Shown here: positions 16,310-24,446 of the stretch, in pieces
Numbering within the stretch: position 1 is the stretch's first letter
How the letters are laid out: each line of letters opens with the position of its first letter
Source: JAEYZS01 sp964469265
GTDB lineage: Bacteria > Bdellovibrionota > Bdellovibrionia > Bdellovibrionales > JAEYZS01
Direction: 5' to 3'
Assembly: GCA_964469265.1 (NCBI GenBank)
Contig: CAYXYF010000015.1
Location: 1 to 54,647, forward strand
DNA length: 54,647 nt
Made by a program: the position numbers and the translations under genes
The notes under the pieces: model-generated
Told to the model about the DNA's origin: nothing
The model's input: the letters and a program-made list of their open reading frames with translations, nothing else
The model's database searches: none

Positions 16310-17170
16310 ATGAAAAAATACCTTAACCTTCAACATCTAATGTTCGCAATTGCTGTGGTGTCTCTTGTGCACGCTGGAGATCTGCATGCCCAAAATGCGA
16401 AGGCCCCTTGGAAACAAGTGGGGAAGGTATCCACCGAAATGCCACGAGAATTTGAGAACGTTGGCATTTTTGAGAAAAGCGGTGATCAAATTGATCCTAA
16501 CATCGTCTTTACAAATGAAGCTGGTGAAGTCGTCACGTTAGGGAGTTATTTTAACAAAGGTAAGCCGCTTATTATCTCCATGGTCTACTTTAACTGCCCA
16601 AGTTTGTGTAACCTGCACCTCAATGGTCTTACAGATGGCTTGCGAGAAATGGATTGGACCATTGGCGACAAGTTTGAGGTTCTTTCTGTAACTATTGATC
16701 CGACGGAGACCGCAGATCTCGCTGCGGGTAAAAAAGAATCTTATATTGAGGCCTATGGTCGCCCCGAAGCAGCGCAAGGTTGGCACTTCTTGACTGGTGA
16801 AGAGTCACAAATCAAAAAACTCTCTGAACAATTAGGCTTTGGTTACAAATGGGATGAAGCAACGAAACAATATGCTCACGCGGCAGCTGCGATTATCTTA
16901 ACTCCTGAAGGAAAAGTTTCAAGATACTTGCACGGAGTCGCATTTGACTCTAAGACAGTGAGACTTTCTTTAGTGGAAGCCTCGAATGGGAAAATCGGGG
17001 GAATCATTGATTCGTTTGTACTGTTTTGTTTCCAGTACGATCCAGACAGAAGAACTTATGCTTTTTATGCGTTTAATATTATGAAATATGGGGCAGCACT
17101 TTGTGCGCTTGCGTTTTTCGCATTCCTGTTTCCGAACTGGAGACGAATGATAAAGGAATCTAAGAAGTAA
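16310..17170 (+). CDS. Sco1/SenC-type copper chaperone with C-terminal membrane anchor
   Basis: 286 residues. Delivers copper to the CuA site of oxidase subunit II. Thioredoxin fold with the CPSLC motif (Cys96, Cys100) and the third copper ligand His190 in YAHAAAAIILTPEG. The N-terminus is a signal peptide ending near LHAQ, and a hydrophobic segment at about 255-280 (YGAALCALAFFAFLF) plus basic end (NWRRMIKESKK) anchors it by the C-terminus, unlike the usual N-terminally anchored Sco. Lies 8 bp after the cytochrome-like gene and 15 bp before coxB. Confidence 0.92.
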   Translation: MKKYLNLQHLMFAIAVVSLVHAGDLHAQNAKAPWKQVGKVSTEMPREFENVGIFEKSGDQIDPNIVFTNEAGEVVTLGSYFNKGKPLIISMVYFNCPSLCNLHLNGLTDGLREMDWTIGDKFEVLSVTIDPTETADLAAGKKESYIEAYGRPEAAQGWHFLTGEESQIKKLSEQLGFGYKWDEATKQYAHAAAAIILTPEGKVSRYLHGVAFDSKTVRLSLVEASNGKIGGIIDSFVLFCFQYDPDRRTYAFYAFNIMKYGAALCALAFFAFLFPNWRRMIKESKK

Positions 17171-17185
17171 GGGAGAAAAATTAAG

Positions 17186-18106
17186 ATGTCTTATATGCCA
17201 GTTCAGGGTTCGACCTTTGCAAAGGAAATTGACGCTGTATTTAGTTTTTCAATTTGGGCTAGCATAATCGCATGTATCCTATTGTTAGGTGCGATGGCTA
17301 TTTTTGTAGTCAAGTACCAACGTCGTTCTGATAACGATAAGACGGCTTACATCACCCATAACTATGTGCTCGAATTCATGTGGAGCTTTATACCGCTTTG
17401 TATCTTCTTAGGCTTATTTTATTGGGGATGGAAAGTTTATGAACATACTCGCACCTTCCCAACGGATGGATTAGAAATTAGCGTTATCGGTAAACAATGG
17501 TCATGGGATATGGTTTACCCAACAGGTAAGCAAGTTACAAATGAGCTTGTTGTTCCTGTAGGTATGCCTGTTGTTTTGAACATGACATCCCTTGATGTTC
17601 TTCATAGCTTCTATGTACCAAGCTTTAGAGTAAAACAAGACGTCGTTCCTGGTAAGAGAACAAAACTTTGGTTCCAATCTGATAAATTAGGTGAATACGA
17701 ACTTTTCTGTACTGAGTATTGCGGAACCGCTCACTCAGGAATGATCGGTAAAGTTCGAGTCGTGACTAAGCCTGAATATGACGTCTGGATTCAAAAAGAC
17801 AAATCAACGATGACTCCAGCAGAACTCGGTCGAGATCATTATACTTCAAAAGGCTGCGTAGCTTGCCACTCCCTCGATGGTTCGGTGAAGGTGGGTCCAT
17901 CTCTTAAAGGGGTATGGGGAGCTCAAGTGAAACATACGGATGGAAGTGTCGATACATTTGATGAAGAATATTTCCGTGAATCTGTACTGAACCCACAAGC
18001 AAAATTTGTAGAAGGCTTCGGCGGTGTAATTATGCCTTCGTATCAAGGTCTCGTAACAGAGCAAGAAATTAACGAACTCATAGAGTTTTTGAAGACACTC
18101 AAATAG
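17186..18106 (+). CDS. coxB: Cytochrome c oxidase subunit II with fused cytochrome c domain (caa3 type)
   Basis: 306 residues. Two N-terminal membrane helices (about 22-43 and 62-82), then the CuA cupredoxin domain with His140, Cys175, Glu177, Cys179, His183 and Met186 (CTEYCGTAHSGM). The C-terminal ~90 residues form a cytochrome c domain with CVACH (224-228) and a likely distal ligand Met283 (GGVIMPSY). The fused heme domain marks a caa3-type oxidase that takes electrons from soluble or membrane cytochrome c. 13 bp before coxA. Confidence 0.96.
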   Translation: MSYMPVQGSTFAKEIDAVFSFSIWASIIACILLLGAMAIFVVKYQRRSDNDKTAYITHNYVLEFMWSFIPLCIFLGLFYWGWKVYEHTRTFPTDGLEISVIGKQWSWDMVYPTGKQVTNELVVPVGMPVVLNMTSLDVLHSFYVPSFRVKQDVVPGKRTKLWFQSDKLGEYELFCTEYCGTAHSGMIGKVRVVTKPEYDVWIQKDKSTMTPAELGRDHYTSKGCVACHSLDGSVKVGPSLKGVWGAQVKHTDGSVDTFDEEYFRESVLNPQAKFVEGFGGVIMPSYQGLVTEQEINELIEFLKTLK

Positions 18107-18119
18107 GAGAGGAAGAAAG

Positions 18120-19709
18120 ATGGCACATTCTCACGGTGAAGGTGTGAACTACCTTAATGCAGAAAAAGGATTGTGGTCTTGGTTGACAACGCTAGACCAT
18201 AAAAGAATCGGCATCATGTATTTTATTACTGTTATGTCGTTGTTCTTTTTGGGTGGAATTTTTGCTCTTCTTTTAAGGCTTGAGTTAATGCATCCAGGAA
18301 CTCAGTTCATGGGGCCAAACTTCTACAACCAAGCGATGACTCTCCACGGTTCAATCATGGTCTTCATGGTTATTATTCCAGGGATTCCAGCCTTCTTAGG
18401 AAACTTCTTTTTACCAATCCATCTTGGTGCAAAGGACGTTGCCTTTCCGAGGTTGAACTTATTGAGTTGGTATCTTCTTATGATCGGGATTCTGATTTCA
18501 TTTGCTGCCTTGATTTTAGGTGGTGTTGATACAGGATGGACGTTCTATACTCCGTACAGTATTCAGACCGATAACGGAACGGTATTCGTTGTCTTTGGTG
18601 CCTTCGTGATGGGTTTCTCGTCGATCTTAACGGGACTGAACTTTATCGCCACTGTCCATAAGCTCCGAGCTCCTGGAATGACAATGAATAGAATGCCTCT
18701 ATTTGTTTGGTCTATTTATTCAACGGCGATCATTCAAGTTCTGGCAACTCCAATATTAGGTATTACCCTTCTTCTATTGGTTGCAGAAAGAGCCTTCGGA
18801 ATTGGTTTCTTTGATGCCTCTTTAGGTGGGGACCCAGTTCTCTTTCAACACTTCTTCTGGTTCTATTCGCATCCAGCAGTTTATATTATGATTCTTCCTG
18901 CGATGGGTGTAATCAGTGAGCTTGTTGCGACTTTCTCAAGAAAAGTTATTTTCGGTTACACTGCGGTGGCATACTCTTCACTTGCAATTGCAGCGGTGAG
19001 CTTCTTTGTTTGGGGTCACCATATGTTTGTATCGGGTCAATCCGAGTTTGCAGGAAAGATCTTCTCTTTCTTAACAATGCTCGTTGGTGTTCCAACGGCG
19101 ATCAAAATGTTCAACTGGGTGACTACAATGTACAAGGGCTCAGTCCGGCTTGATTCGCCGATGCTTTTTGTAATCGGATTCTTATTTTTATTTGCAATTG
19201 GTGGTGTAACTGGAATTATGTTGGCAACACTTCCAATTAACGTTCACGTTCATGACACTTACTTTGTTGTTTCTCACTTCCATTACGTAATGGTAGGTGG
19301 AACACTCATGGCGATCATGGGTGGTCTCTATTACTGGTTCCCAAAAATGTTTGGGAAAATGTTTAATGAAGCAACAGCAAGAATTTCCTTCGTGTTTATT
19401 TTCTTAGGCTTTAACGTCACGTTCTTTCCACAGTTGATTTTGGGTCTGCAAGGAATGCCGCGAAGATATCACGACTATATCCCTGAATACGAATGGTTGA
19501 ATACGCTTTCAACTTACGGTTCATGGATGCTTTTAACAGGCTTCTTATTTGGTCTATACACTGTAATTGATGGATTAAGAAGAGGGGCGCCAGCTCCACA
19601 AAACCCTTGGGGTGGGACAACCTTGGAGTGGCAAATTCAGAGTCCTCCAATTCCTACAAACTTTAAAGACATACCAACTGTAACAGAGGGCCCTTATGAG
19701 TATCGTTAA
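18120..19709 (+). CDS. coxA: Cytochrome c oxidase subunit I (heme-copper oxidase, A2 type)
   Basis: 529 residues, about 12 membrane helices. Ligands visible: heme a His in MTLHGSIM, CuB His251 (YSHPAVY), His300 and His301 (GHHMF), heme a3 His386 and heme a His388 in SHFHYV. In the SHPAVY motif the Glu of A1 enzymes is replaced, and the Tyr249-Ser250 pair of the A2 subfamily is present, so proton delivery should use the YS variant of the D channel. Reduces O2 to water with proton pumping. Its last 14 bases overlap coxC. Confidence 0.97.
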   Translation: MAHSHGEGVNYLNAEKGLWSWLTTLDHKRIGIMYFITVMSLFFLGGIFALLLRLELMHPGTQFMGPNFYNQAMTLHGSIMVFMVIIPGIPAFLGNFFLPIHLGAKDVAFPRLNLLSWYLLMIGILISFAALILGGVDTGWTFYTPYSIQTDNGTVFVVFGAFVMGFSSILTGLNFIATVHKLRAPGMTMNRMPLFVWSIYSTAIIQVLATPILGITLLLLVAERAFGIGFFDASLGGDPVLFQHFFWFYSHPAVYIMILPAMGVISELVATFSRKVIFGYTAVAYSSLAIAAVSFFVWGHHMFVSGQSEFAGKIFSFLTMLVGVPTAIKMFNWVTTMYKGSVRLDSPMLFVIGFLFLFAIGGVTGIMLATLPINVHVHDTYFVVSHFHYVMVGGTLMAIMGGLYYWFPKMFGKMFNEATARISFVFIFLGFNVTFFPQLILGLQGMPRRYHDYIPEYEWLNTLSTYGSWMLLTGFLFGLYTVIDGLRRGAPAPQNPWGGTTLEWQIQSPPIPTNFKDIPTVTEGPYEYR

Positions 19710-20352
19710 AACCGATAGTTTAGGAAATAAGTACCAAGAGCATTATATCGATTCACAACACCAGTATGAGACGGGTAAGCACGGCGTCTGGATATTCATG
19801 GTAACCGAGTTGATGATGTTTGGTGGATTATTTGTTGCGTACACCATCTTTAAGAACGTGTACCCTGAAATATTTTTTACGGGACACAAGTTCTTAGATT
19901 GGAAAATGGGAGCGCTAAACACAGTGGTGCTGCTATCTAGCTCCTTAACTATGGCATTAAGCATTCACTATGTTCAAAAGGGTAAACCAAAAGTAGCCAT
20001 GGGGCATCTGGCGTTTACCTTCTGCTGTGCAATTGCCTTTATGGTGATTAAATATTTTGAATACCAACATAAAATTCATCTTGGTTTAACTCCAGGGGGC
20101 TCCTTCACTTATGAACTTTCAGGTGAACCGCTAAACTTAGCTTTGTATTTTGGTATCTATTATACAATGACAGGTCTTCACGGGATTCACGTTCTTTGTG
20201 GTATGGGTTTAATGGCCTGGGTATTTATCCGTCTAAAGCGAGGAGACTTTACGCCAACATCGTACACCGCTCTTGAGGGCGTTGGGATTTTTTGGCACGT
20301 TGTTGACCTTATTTGGATTTTCTTATTCCCACTACTTTATCTTGTGATTTAA
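19696..20352 (+). CDS. coxC: Cytochrome c oxidase subunit III
   Basis: 218 residues with about five to seven membrane helices. Family segments: KHGVWIFMVTELMMFGGLF at the first helix, the TGLHGIHVLCGMG helix and WHVVDLIWIFLFPLLYL at the end, both with conserved His. Shortened relative to mitochondrial COX3, as in bacterial caa3 operons. Starts inside the end of coxA, so translation is likely coupled. Confidence 0.95.
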   Translation: MSIVKTDSLGNKYQEHYIDSQHQYETGKHGVWIFMVTELMMFGGLFVAYTIFKNVYPEIFFTGHKFLDWKMGALNTVVLLSSSLTMALSIHYVQKGKPKVAMGHLAFTFCCAIAFMVIKYFEYQHKIHLGLTPGGSFTYELSGEPLNLALYFGIYYTMTGLHGIHVLCGMGLMAWVFIRLKRGDFTPTSYTALEGVGIFWHVVDLIWIFLFPLLYLVI

Positions 20353-20365
20353 AGGAGAAATTAAT

Positions 20366-20758
20366 ATGGCTCGCAACGAACAACATCACATTACTCCGAT
20401 TAAGACCTTTTTAATGGTCTACGCATCTCTTATTGCATTGACGATAATCACAGTACTGACTGCGCTCAATCTTGACATCGGCGTGTTAAACACTCCTTTG
20501 GCAATGCTTATTGCTACGATCAAAGTTTTGATCGTTATGGCGTGGTTTATGCACTTAAAGTATGACAATCGTTTAAACCGACTAACAATCGCGTCAGCGT
20601 TTTTCTTCTTGCTTCTCTTCTACGGCATCACGGCAGCAGATGTCTTCACCAGAGGGAATATGGAAAACATCTCTATGGAAGAGTTAAAGCAAATGGGAGT
20701 TATTAAAACGTTAGACAAGGGAACTGAAGTACCCGAAACACAATCGAATGGGCAGTGA
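20366..20758 (+). CDS. Cytochrome c oxidase subunit IV (prokaryotic, CtaF/CoxD-like)
   Basis: 130 residues with three hydrophobic helices and the family segment IKVLIVMAWFMHLKYD. C-terminal ~35 residues are polar and not conserved. Good ribosome binding site AAAGGAG before ATG. Its stop overlaps the GTG start of ctaB (GTGA). Confidence 0.88.
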   Translation: MARNEQHHITPIKTFLMVYASLIALTIITVLTALNLDIGVLNTPLAMLIATIKVLIVMAWFMHLKYDNRLNRLTIASAFFFLLLFYGITAADVFTRGNMENISMEELKQMGVIKTLDKGTEVPETQSNGQ

Positions 20759-21639
20759 AACAATTAATTGAAATTACAAAACCAAGAATCGTTAAAATGG
20801 TTCTCGTCACGGGAGCCCTTGGTTATGTAATGGGATTGCCCTTTGGCGTAGGTTTTCCCGTAATCCATTTCTTTTTATTTCTTATTGGTCTCGGAGTAAT
20901 TAGTGCAGGCAGCTTGGCTTTAAACTCCACTCAGGAGTGGATGCACGATAAGAAAATGGATCGCACTAAGAATAGACCCATCCCTAGCGGTCTAATGACT
21001 CCAAAACAAGGATACATTTTTTCCATCACCTTATTAGTGGTGGGTCATATTATCTTATATTTTGTTAGTCCATTAACCTTTCTAATCGGGGTACTTACTT
21101 TCGCTTCCTATAATATTCTCTATACGATGGTTTTAAAACGTCGCTCGCCCTTTGCCGCGGTACCAGGGGCATTGCCTGGAGCAGCGCCCGTTTTGCTGGG
21201 TTATTCTGCCATCAACTCCAACATCTTTAGTTCAGAATCAATGTATCTTTTTTTATTGATGTTTCTTTGGCAGATGCCCCACTTCTGGGCGTTAGCGATT
21301 CGTTATTCTGATGATTATGCTAAGGGTGGTTATCCAGTTTTACCAGTACGCATCGGAAATGAACGCACTCTTTATCACATGGGATTATATCTTGTTCCAT
21401 ACATTGCATTAGCCCTAATGTCGCCCCTGTTTGTAGAAATCGGATGGGGTTACTATGTTTTGGTTCTTCCGCTTTCGGTGGTCACGGTAAATGAGTTTTA
21501 TAAGTTTCTAAAATCAAAAGGTCAAAAAAACTGGGTTCGTTTTTTTGTTTGGATCAATTTAAGTATGTTGGGTTTTTTGGCTGCTCCTGTGATTGACCGC
21601 TGGGTGTTTTATTTTTTTAAAGGTATTTTGAGGCAGTAA
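20755..21639 (+). CDS. ctaB: Protoheme IX farnesyltransferase (heme O synthase)
   Basis: 294 residues, GTG start overlapping the previous stop by 4 bases. Polytopic prenyltransferase that converts heme B to heme O. The two Asp-rich motifs are visible: DKKMDRTKNRP near residue 64-74 and the YSDDYAKGGYPVLPV segment near 183. The end is followed by ctaA after 1 bp. Supplies heme O to CtaA for this oxidase. Confidence 0.95.
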   Translation: MKQLIEITKPRIVKMVLVTGALGYVMGLPFGVGFPVIHFFLFLIGLGVISAGSLALNSTQEWMHDKKMDRTKNRPIPSGLMTPKQGYIFSITLLVVGHIILYFVSPLTFLIGVLTFASYNILYTMVLKRRSPFAAVPGALPGAAPVLLGYSAINSNIFSSESMYLFLLMFLWQMPHFWALAIRYSDDYAKGGYPVLPVRIGNERTLYHMGLYLVPYIALALMSPLFVEIGWGYYVLVLPLSVVTVNEFYKFLKSKGQKNWVRFFVWINLSMLGFLAAPVIDRWVFYFFKGILRQ

Positions 21640-21640
21640 T

Positions 21641-22522
21641 ATGAAAGGTTTGAAGTATTTTTTACGAACTTTGATTTTTATGACTTTTATTCTGATCTCG
21701 CTCGGGGGAGCGGTTCGTGCGATGAATGCAGGATTGGCTTGCCCTGATTGGCCGTTGTGCTTCGGTAAAATTATTCCTGATTATCAGATTCAAGTTTATT
21801 ATGAATTTATTCACCGAGTGTTGGCGGGCATTGTTGCGCTCCTTACATTCGGACTTACAATCTATTTTCATAAGATTAAAACCAGCACAAAAATTCTTAA
21901 GACCGCTTGGTTTGGTATTGCAATTTTAATTGTGCAAATTATTTTTGGCGGACTGACGGTTTTAAAGCTTCTTCACTTTAGCGTTGTTACGGCCCACTTA
22001 GGGTTCGGAATGGCATTTTTATGCTCTCTTCTTTGGATGTACTTTCAGTTGTTTGATGAATCCAACACGCAAACTTCACCGACGCCAAAATCATTTCGAA
22101 CGGTGTTGATCGTGGTGGCCATCATGGTCTCTATTCAAATTCTACTCGGCGGGCTTGTTTCAACAAACTACGCGGGGTTAACTTGTGAAGGGTTTCCACT
22201 TTGCAATGGCGAGTTGATCCCCACTCTAGGTGGTTTAGTCGGACTACATGTAAAACATCGATTATGGGGATATATTACCGCCCTTGCGATATTCTCCTTT
22301 ACGCAAATTATTTGGAGAAACCGAAAGCAACCTTGGATGAATGCAAATGTTCCCAAATATGGAATTTGGTTATCTATTCTTATGATTATTCAAATCGGGG
22401 TTGGTGCAGCAAACGTTTTATTTAAAATTCCGCCGCTTATTACAGTTATCCACTTGGCCCTTGCAGCTGCGATATTAGGGTTGATGCTCAAGATTCTCTA
22501 TAAGGGGATAAGACAAAACTAA
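21641..22522 (+). CDS. ctaA: Heme A synthase (CtaA/COX15 family)
   Basis: 293 residues, about eight membrane helices. Converts heme O to heme A. Typical elements: GGAVRAMNAGLACPDWPLCFG with a Cys pair, a His in YYEFIHRVLAG, a second CEGFPLCNG Cys pair in the second half, and His residues in HVKHRLWGY and VIHLALAAA. Last gene of the oxidase operon; only 3 bp separate its stop from the stop of the convergent CNNM gene, and I see no hairpin between. Confidence 0.94.
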   Translation: MKGLKYFLRTLIFMTFILISLGGAVRAMNAGLACPDWPLCFGKIIPDYQIQVYYEFIHRVLAGIVALLTFGLTIYFHKIKTSTKILKTAWFGIAILIVQIIFGGLTVLKLLHFSVVTAHLGFGMAFLCSLLWMYFQLFDESNTQTSPTPKSFRTVLIVVAIMVSIQILLGGLVSTNYAGLTCEGFPLCNGELIPTLGGLVGLHVKHRLWGYITALAIFSFTQIIWRNRKQPWMNANVPKYGIWLSILMIIQIGVGAANVLFKIPPLITVIHLALAAAILGLMLKILYKGIRQN

Positions 22523-22525
22523 ACT

Positions 22526-23575
22526 TTATGAAAGAGTGAGTCTGCGGCGGGCGCGAGAGGCGAAAATTCTTCGAACTGTGCCGTCGTCGTCTTCATCATA
22601 AATTTCGCCGACAATCTCTTCTAAAATATCCTCTAATGTAACGATTCCAACGCGGAAGTTGTCGCCGCCAACAACGACAAACATATGGTTGTGTGCCTCT
22701 TGCATCATACGTAATACTCTTAGAGCATGGTCATTTAAGTCGACCCTTACAACGGGCCGGATAATACCTTGCCATTCTTTTTCGCCACTTTCTTTGAGTG
22801 CAACAAATTCTTTGGTGTGGAGGATTCCCATAACTCGGTCATCAAGAATGACGGGAAGGCGAGTGTGGCCAGAGGTTAAAACAACCTGAAGGACAACTGC
22901 GATATCGTCGTTATAATTAACATGGTTAACTTTTGACCAAGGGATCATCATGTCTTGTGCTTTCTTTTTCTCAATGTCTACTAAGTTCACAATAAACTTT
23001 TGATGGGTTGGCGAAAAAGAATCAATATCAATAGAAGTGTTTGGTGCAGCTTCTTGCGACTGAGACTTTTTGAAAAAGGTTTTTAATATTTTTTTTGTAG
23101 ACCATTCAAGAGCCGAAACAACAGGAGATAGAGCTCGGTCTACGATAAAAAGAATCTTTGCTCCCTTAAGAACAATGCGCGTAGGATTTCTCAGAGCCAA
23201 CGTCTTTGGAACAAGTTCTCCGACCACCACGTTAAGATATGTGATCGGAACAACAACTAAGATAACAGCAATAACCTCAGCGGCTGTCTCTCTTAAGCCC
23301 AGCGTTTGCATAAAATAAGGAACCAGCGTCCCAGTTGCCCCAACCCCTCCAATAGCAGCGGCGATCGCGGCAACAAGAGTAATACCAATTTGAATAACGG
23401 ACAGAGTTCTTTCGGGGCTCTCTCGGAGTGAAATCAGTCTCTTGGCAGAGCGGTTACCTTCACGAGCTAATTTTTTTAGAGAAGATTTTGCAACCGAGAC
23501 AAAAGCCATCTCGTACGCTGCAAAAAAAGCGTTTAGAACAAGGCATATTGCTACGATTATCAGTTCATCAAACAT
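22526..23575 (-). CDS. CNNM/hemolysin-C-like membrane protein (DUF21 plus CBS pair)
   Basis: 349 residues. DUF21/CNNM membrane domain in the first ~150 residues, including AFFAAYEMAFVSVAKSSLKKLA, ERTLSVIQIGITL and VVGELVPKTLALRNP; then a CBS pair (DMMIPWSKVNHVNY.., SGHTRLPVILDDRVMGILHTKE, and VVVGGDNFRVGIVTLEDILEEIVGEI). The C-terminal CorC_HlyC domain of longer members is missing; the protein stops ~20 residues after the second CBS. Probably divalent-cation (magnesium) transport or homeostasis; the name hemolysin is historical. Confidence 0.9.
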   Translation of the reverse strand: MFDELIIVAICLVLNAFFAAYEMAFVSVAKSSLKKLAREGNRSAKRLISLRESPERTLSVIQIGITLVAAIAAAIGGVGATGTLVPYFMQTLGLRETAAEVIAVILVVVPITYLNVVVGELVPKTLALRNPTRIVLKGAKILFIVDRALSPVVSALEWSTKKILKTFFKKSQSQEAAPNTSIDIDSFSPTHQKFIVNLVDIEKKKAQDMMIPWSKVNHVNYNDDIAVVLQVVLTSGHTRLPVILDDRVMGILHTKEFVALKESGEKEWQGIIRPVVRVDLNDHALRVLRMMQEAHNHMFVVVGGDNFRVGIVTLEDILEEIVGEIYDEDDDGTVRRIFASRARRRLTLS

Positions 23576-23641
23576 TTAAGGTTTAAACACTTTCTCAGAT
23601 TTCGACGTCGGTAGTCAATCGGGAAAGTATTGGTTAAAAAA

Positions 23642-24436
23642 TCAGCCCCAGGTCAATAGGACGTTATTAATAGATAGGTGGCAGAGGGCGAAGTCATACT
23701 GGGTTGGGTCCTGAGAGTTGAGTTTTTTTAAGAATTCGGTAATCTCTACAGCCGTTGCAAAATCTGCGGTGTTCCTATTAGTGATTTGTAGGGCCTTTGC
23801 CTGCTTAAAGACATGGGTATCAAGAGGTATGACAAGTTTGGATTTACAAAAACTTTGCCAAAGCCCGAGGTCAGGCTCGGTGTCTCTGACCATCCACTTT
23901 AAAAATAAATTCATTCTTTTTGAAGCACTTCCAAGAGATGGGTCAGGAATAAAAAAGTGAAATGATTTTTTTGGACGTGTGTTTTTAGGAATTAGTGAAT
24001 AAAGGCTTTTTCTAAATCCAAGTAAGAGTTCGGAAACGTTTTCATATTTAGAGGGTTCAATAAATCTCTCAAGGCTTTCGCTCTGGCGATAAACTTTTTG
24101 TAAAATTAAAAGCATTAGATACATATCGTGTGAGGTGTTAAATCTATGCTTCCAATTTTTGACTAGTTTTTTAATTTGGACATCGCTAGCTTTTATAAGC
24201 CACTCGGTCGGAGTGTCTCCCATGGGATCAAGTACGGCATGGATATTTCTTTTAACTTGCACAATTCTTCCGTATGCGACGATGGAGCAGATAAATGCAG
24301 AAAACTCTTTATCCGTGGGATTTTGAAATTTCAGTGCAGGTTCAAGAGCATCGTATAAGACCTCATTGGTTTCCATAAAATTGTCATGGGCTTCCTCGAG
24401 GATTCTTTTAAGATGGTTTAGTTTTTTTGCGGTCAC
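23642..24436 (-). CDS. TIGR02757 family protein (DUF2400)
   Basis: 264 residues, cytosolic. Family-like segments: NPTDKEFSAFICSIVAYGRIVQVKRNI near the start, the helical middle, and MNLFLKWMVRDTEPDLGLWQSF with VIPLDTHVFKQA near the C-terminus, which recalls helix-hairpin-helix glycosylase-like proteins. Molecular function is not established. Follows the large membrane protein gene on the same strand with 10 bp between them. Confidence 0.85.
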   Translation of the reverse strand: MTAKKLNHLKRILEEAHDNFMETNEVLYDALEPALKFQNPTDKEFSAFICSIVAYGRIVQVKRNIHAVLDPMGDTPTEWLIKASDVQIKKLVKNWKHRFNTSHDMYLMLLILQKVYRQSESLERFIEPSKYENVSELLLGFRKSLYSLIPKNTRPKKSFHFFIPDPSLGSASKRMNLFLKWMVRDTEPDLGLWQSFCKSKLVIPLDTHVFKQAKALQITNRNTADFATAVEITEFLKKLNSQDPTQYDFALCHLSINNVLLTWG

Positions 24437-24446
24437 GAAGATGTTC

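Noticed and set aside
22526..23575. Hemolysin
   Set aside because: The domain content is CNNM plus CBS pair; the hemolysin label is historical and no cytolytic feature is seen.
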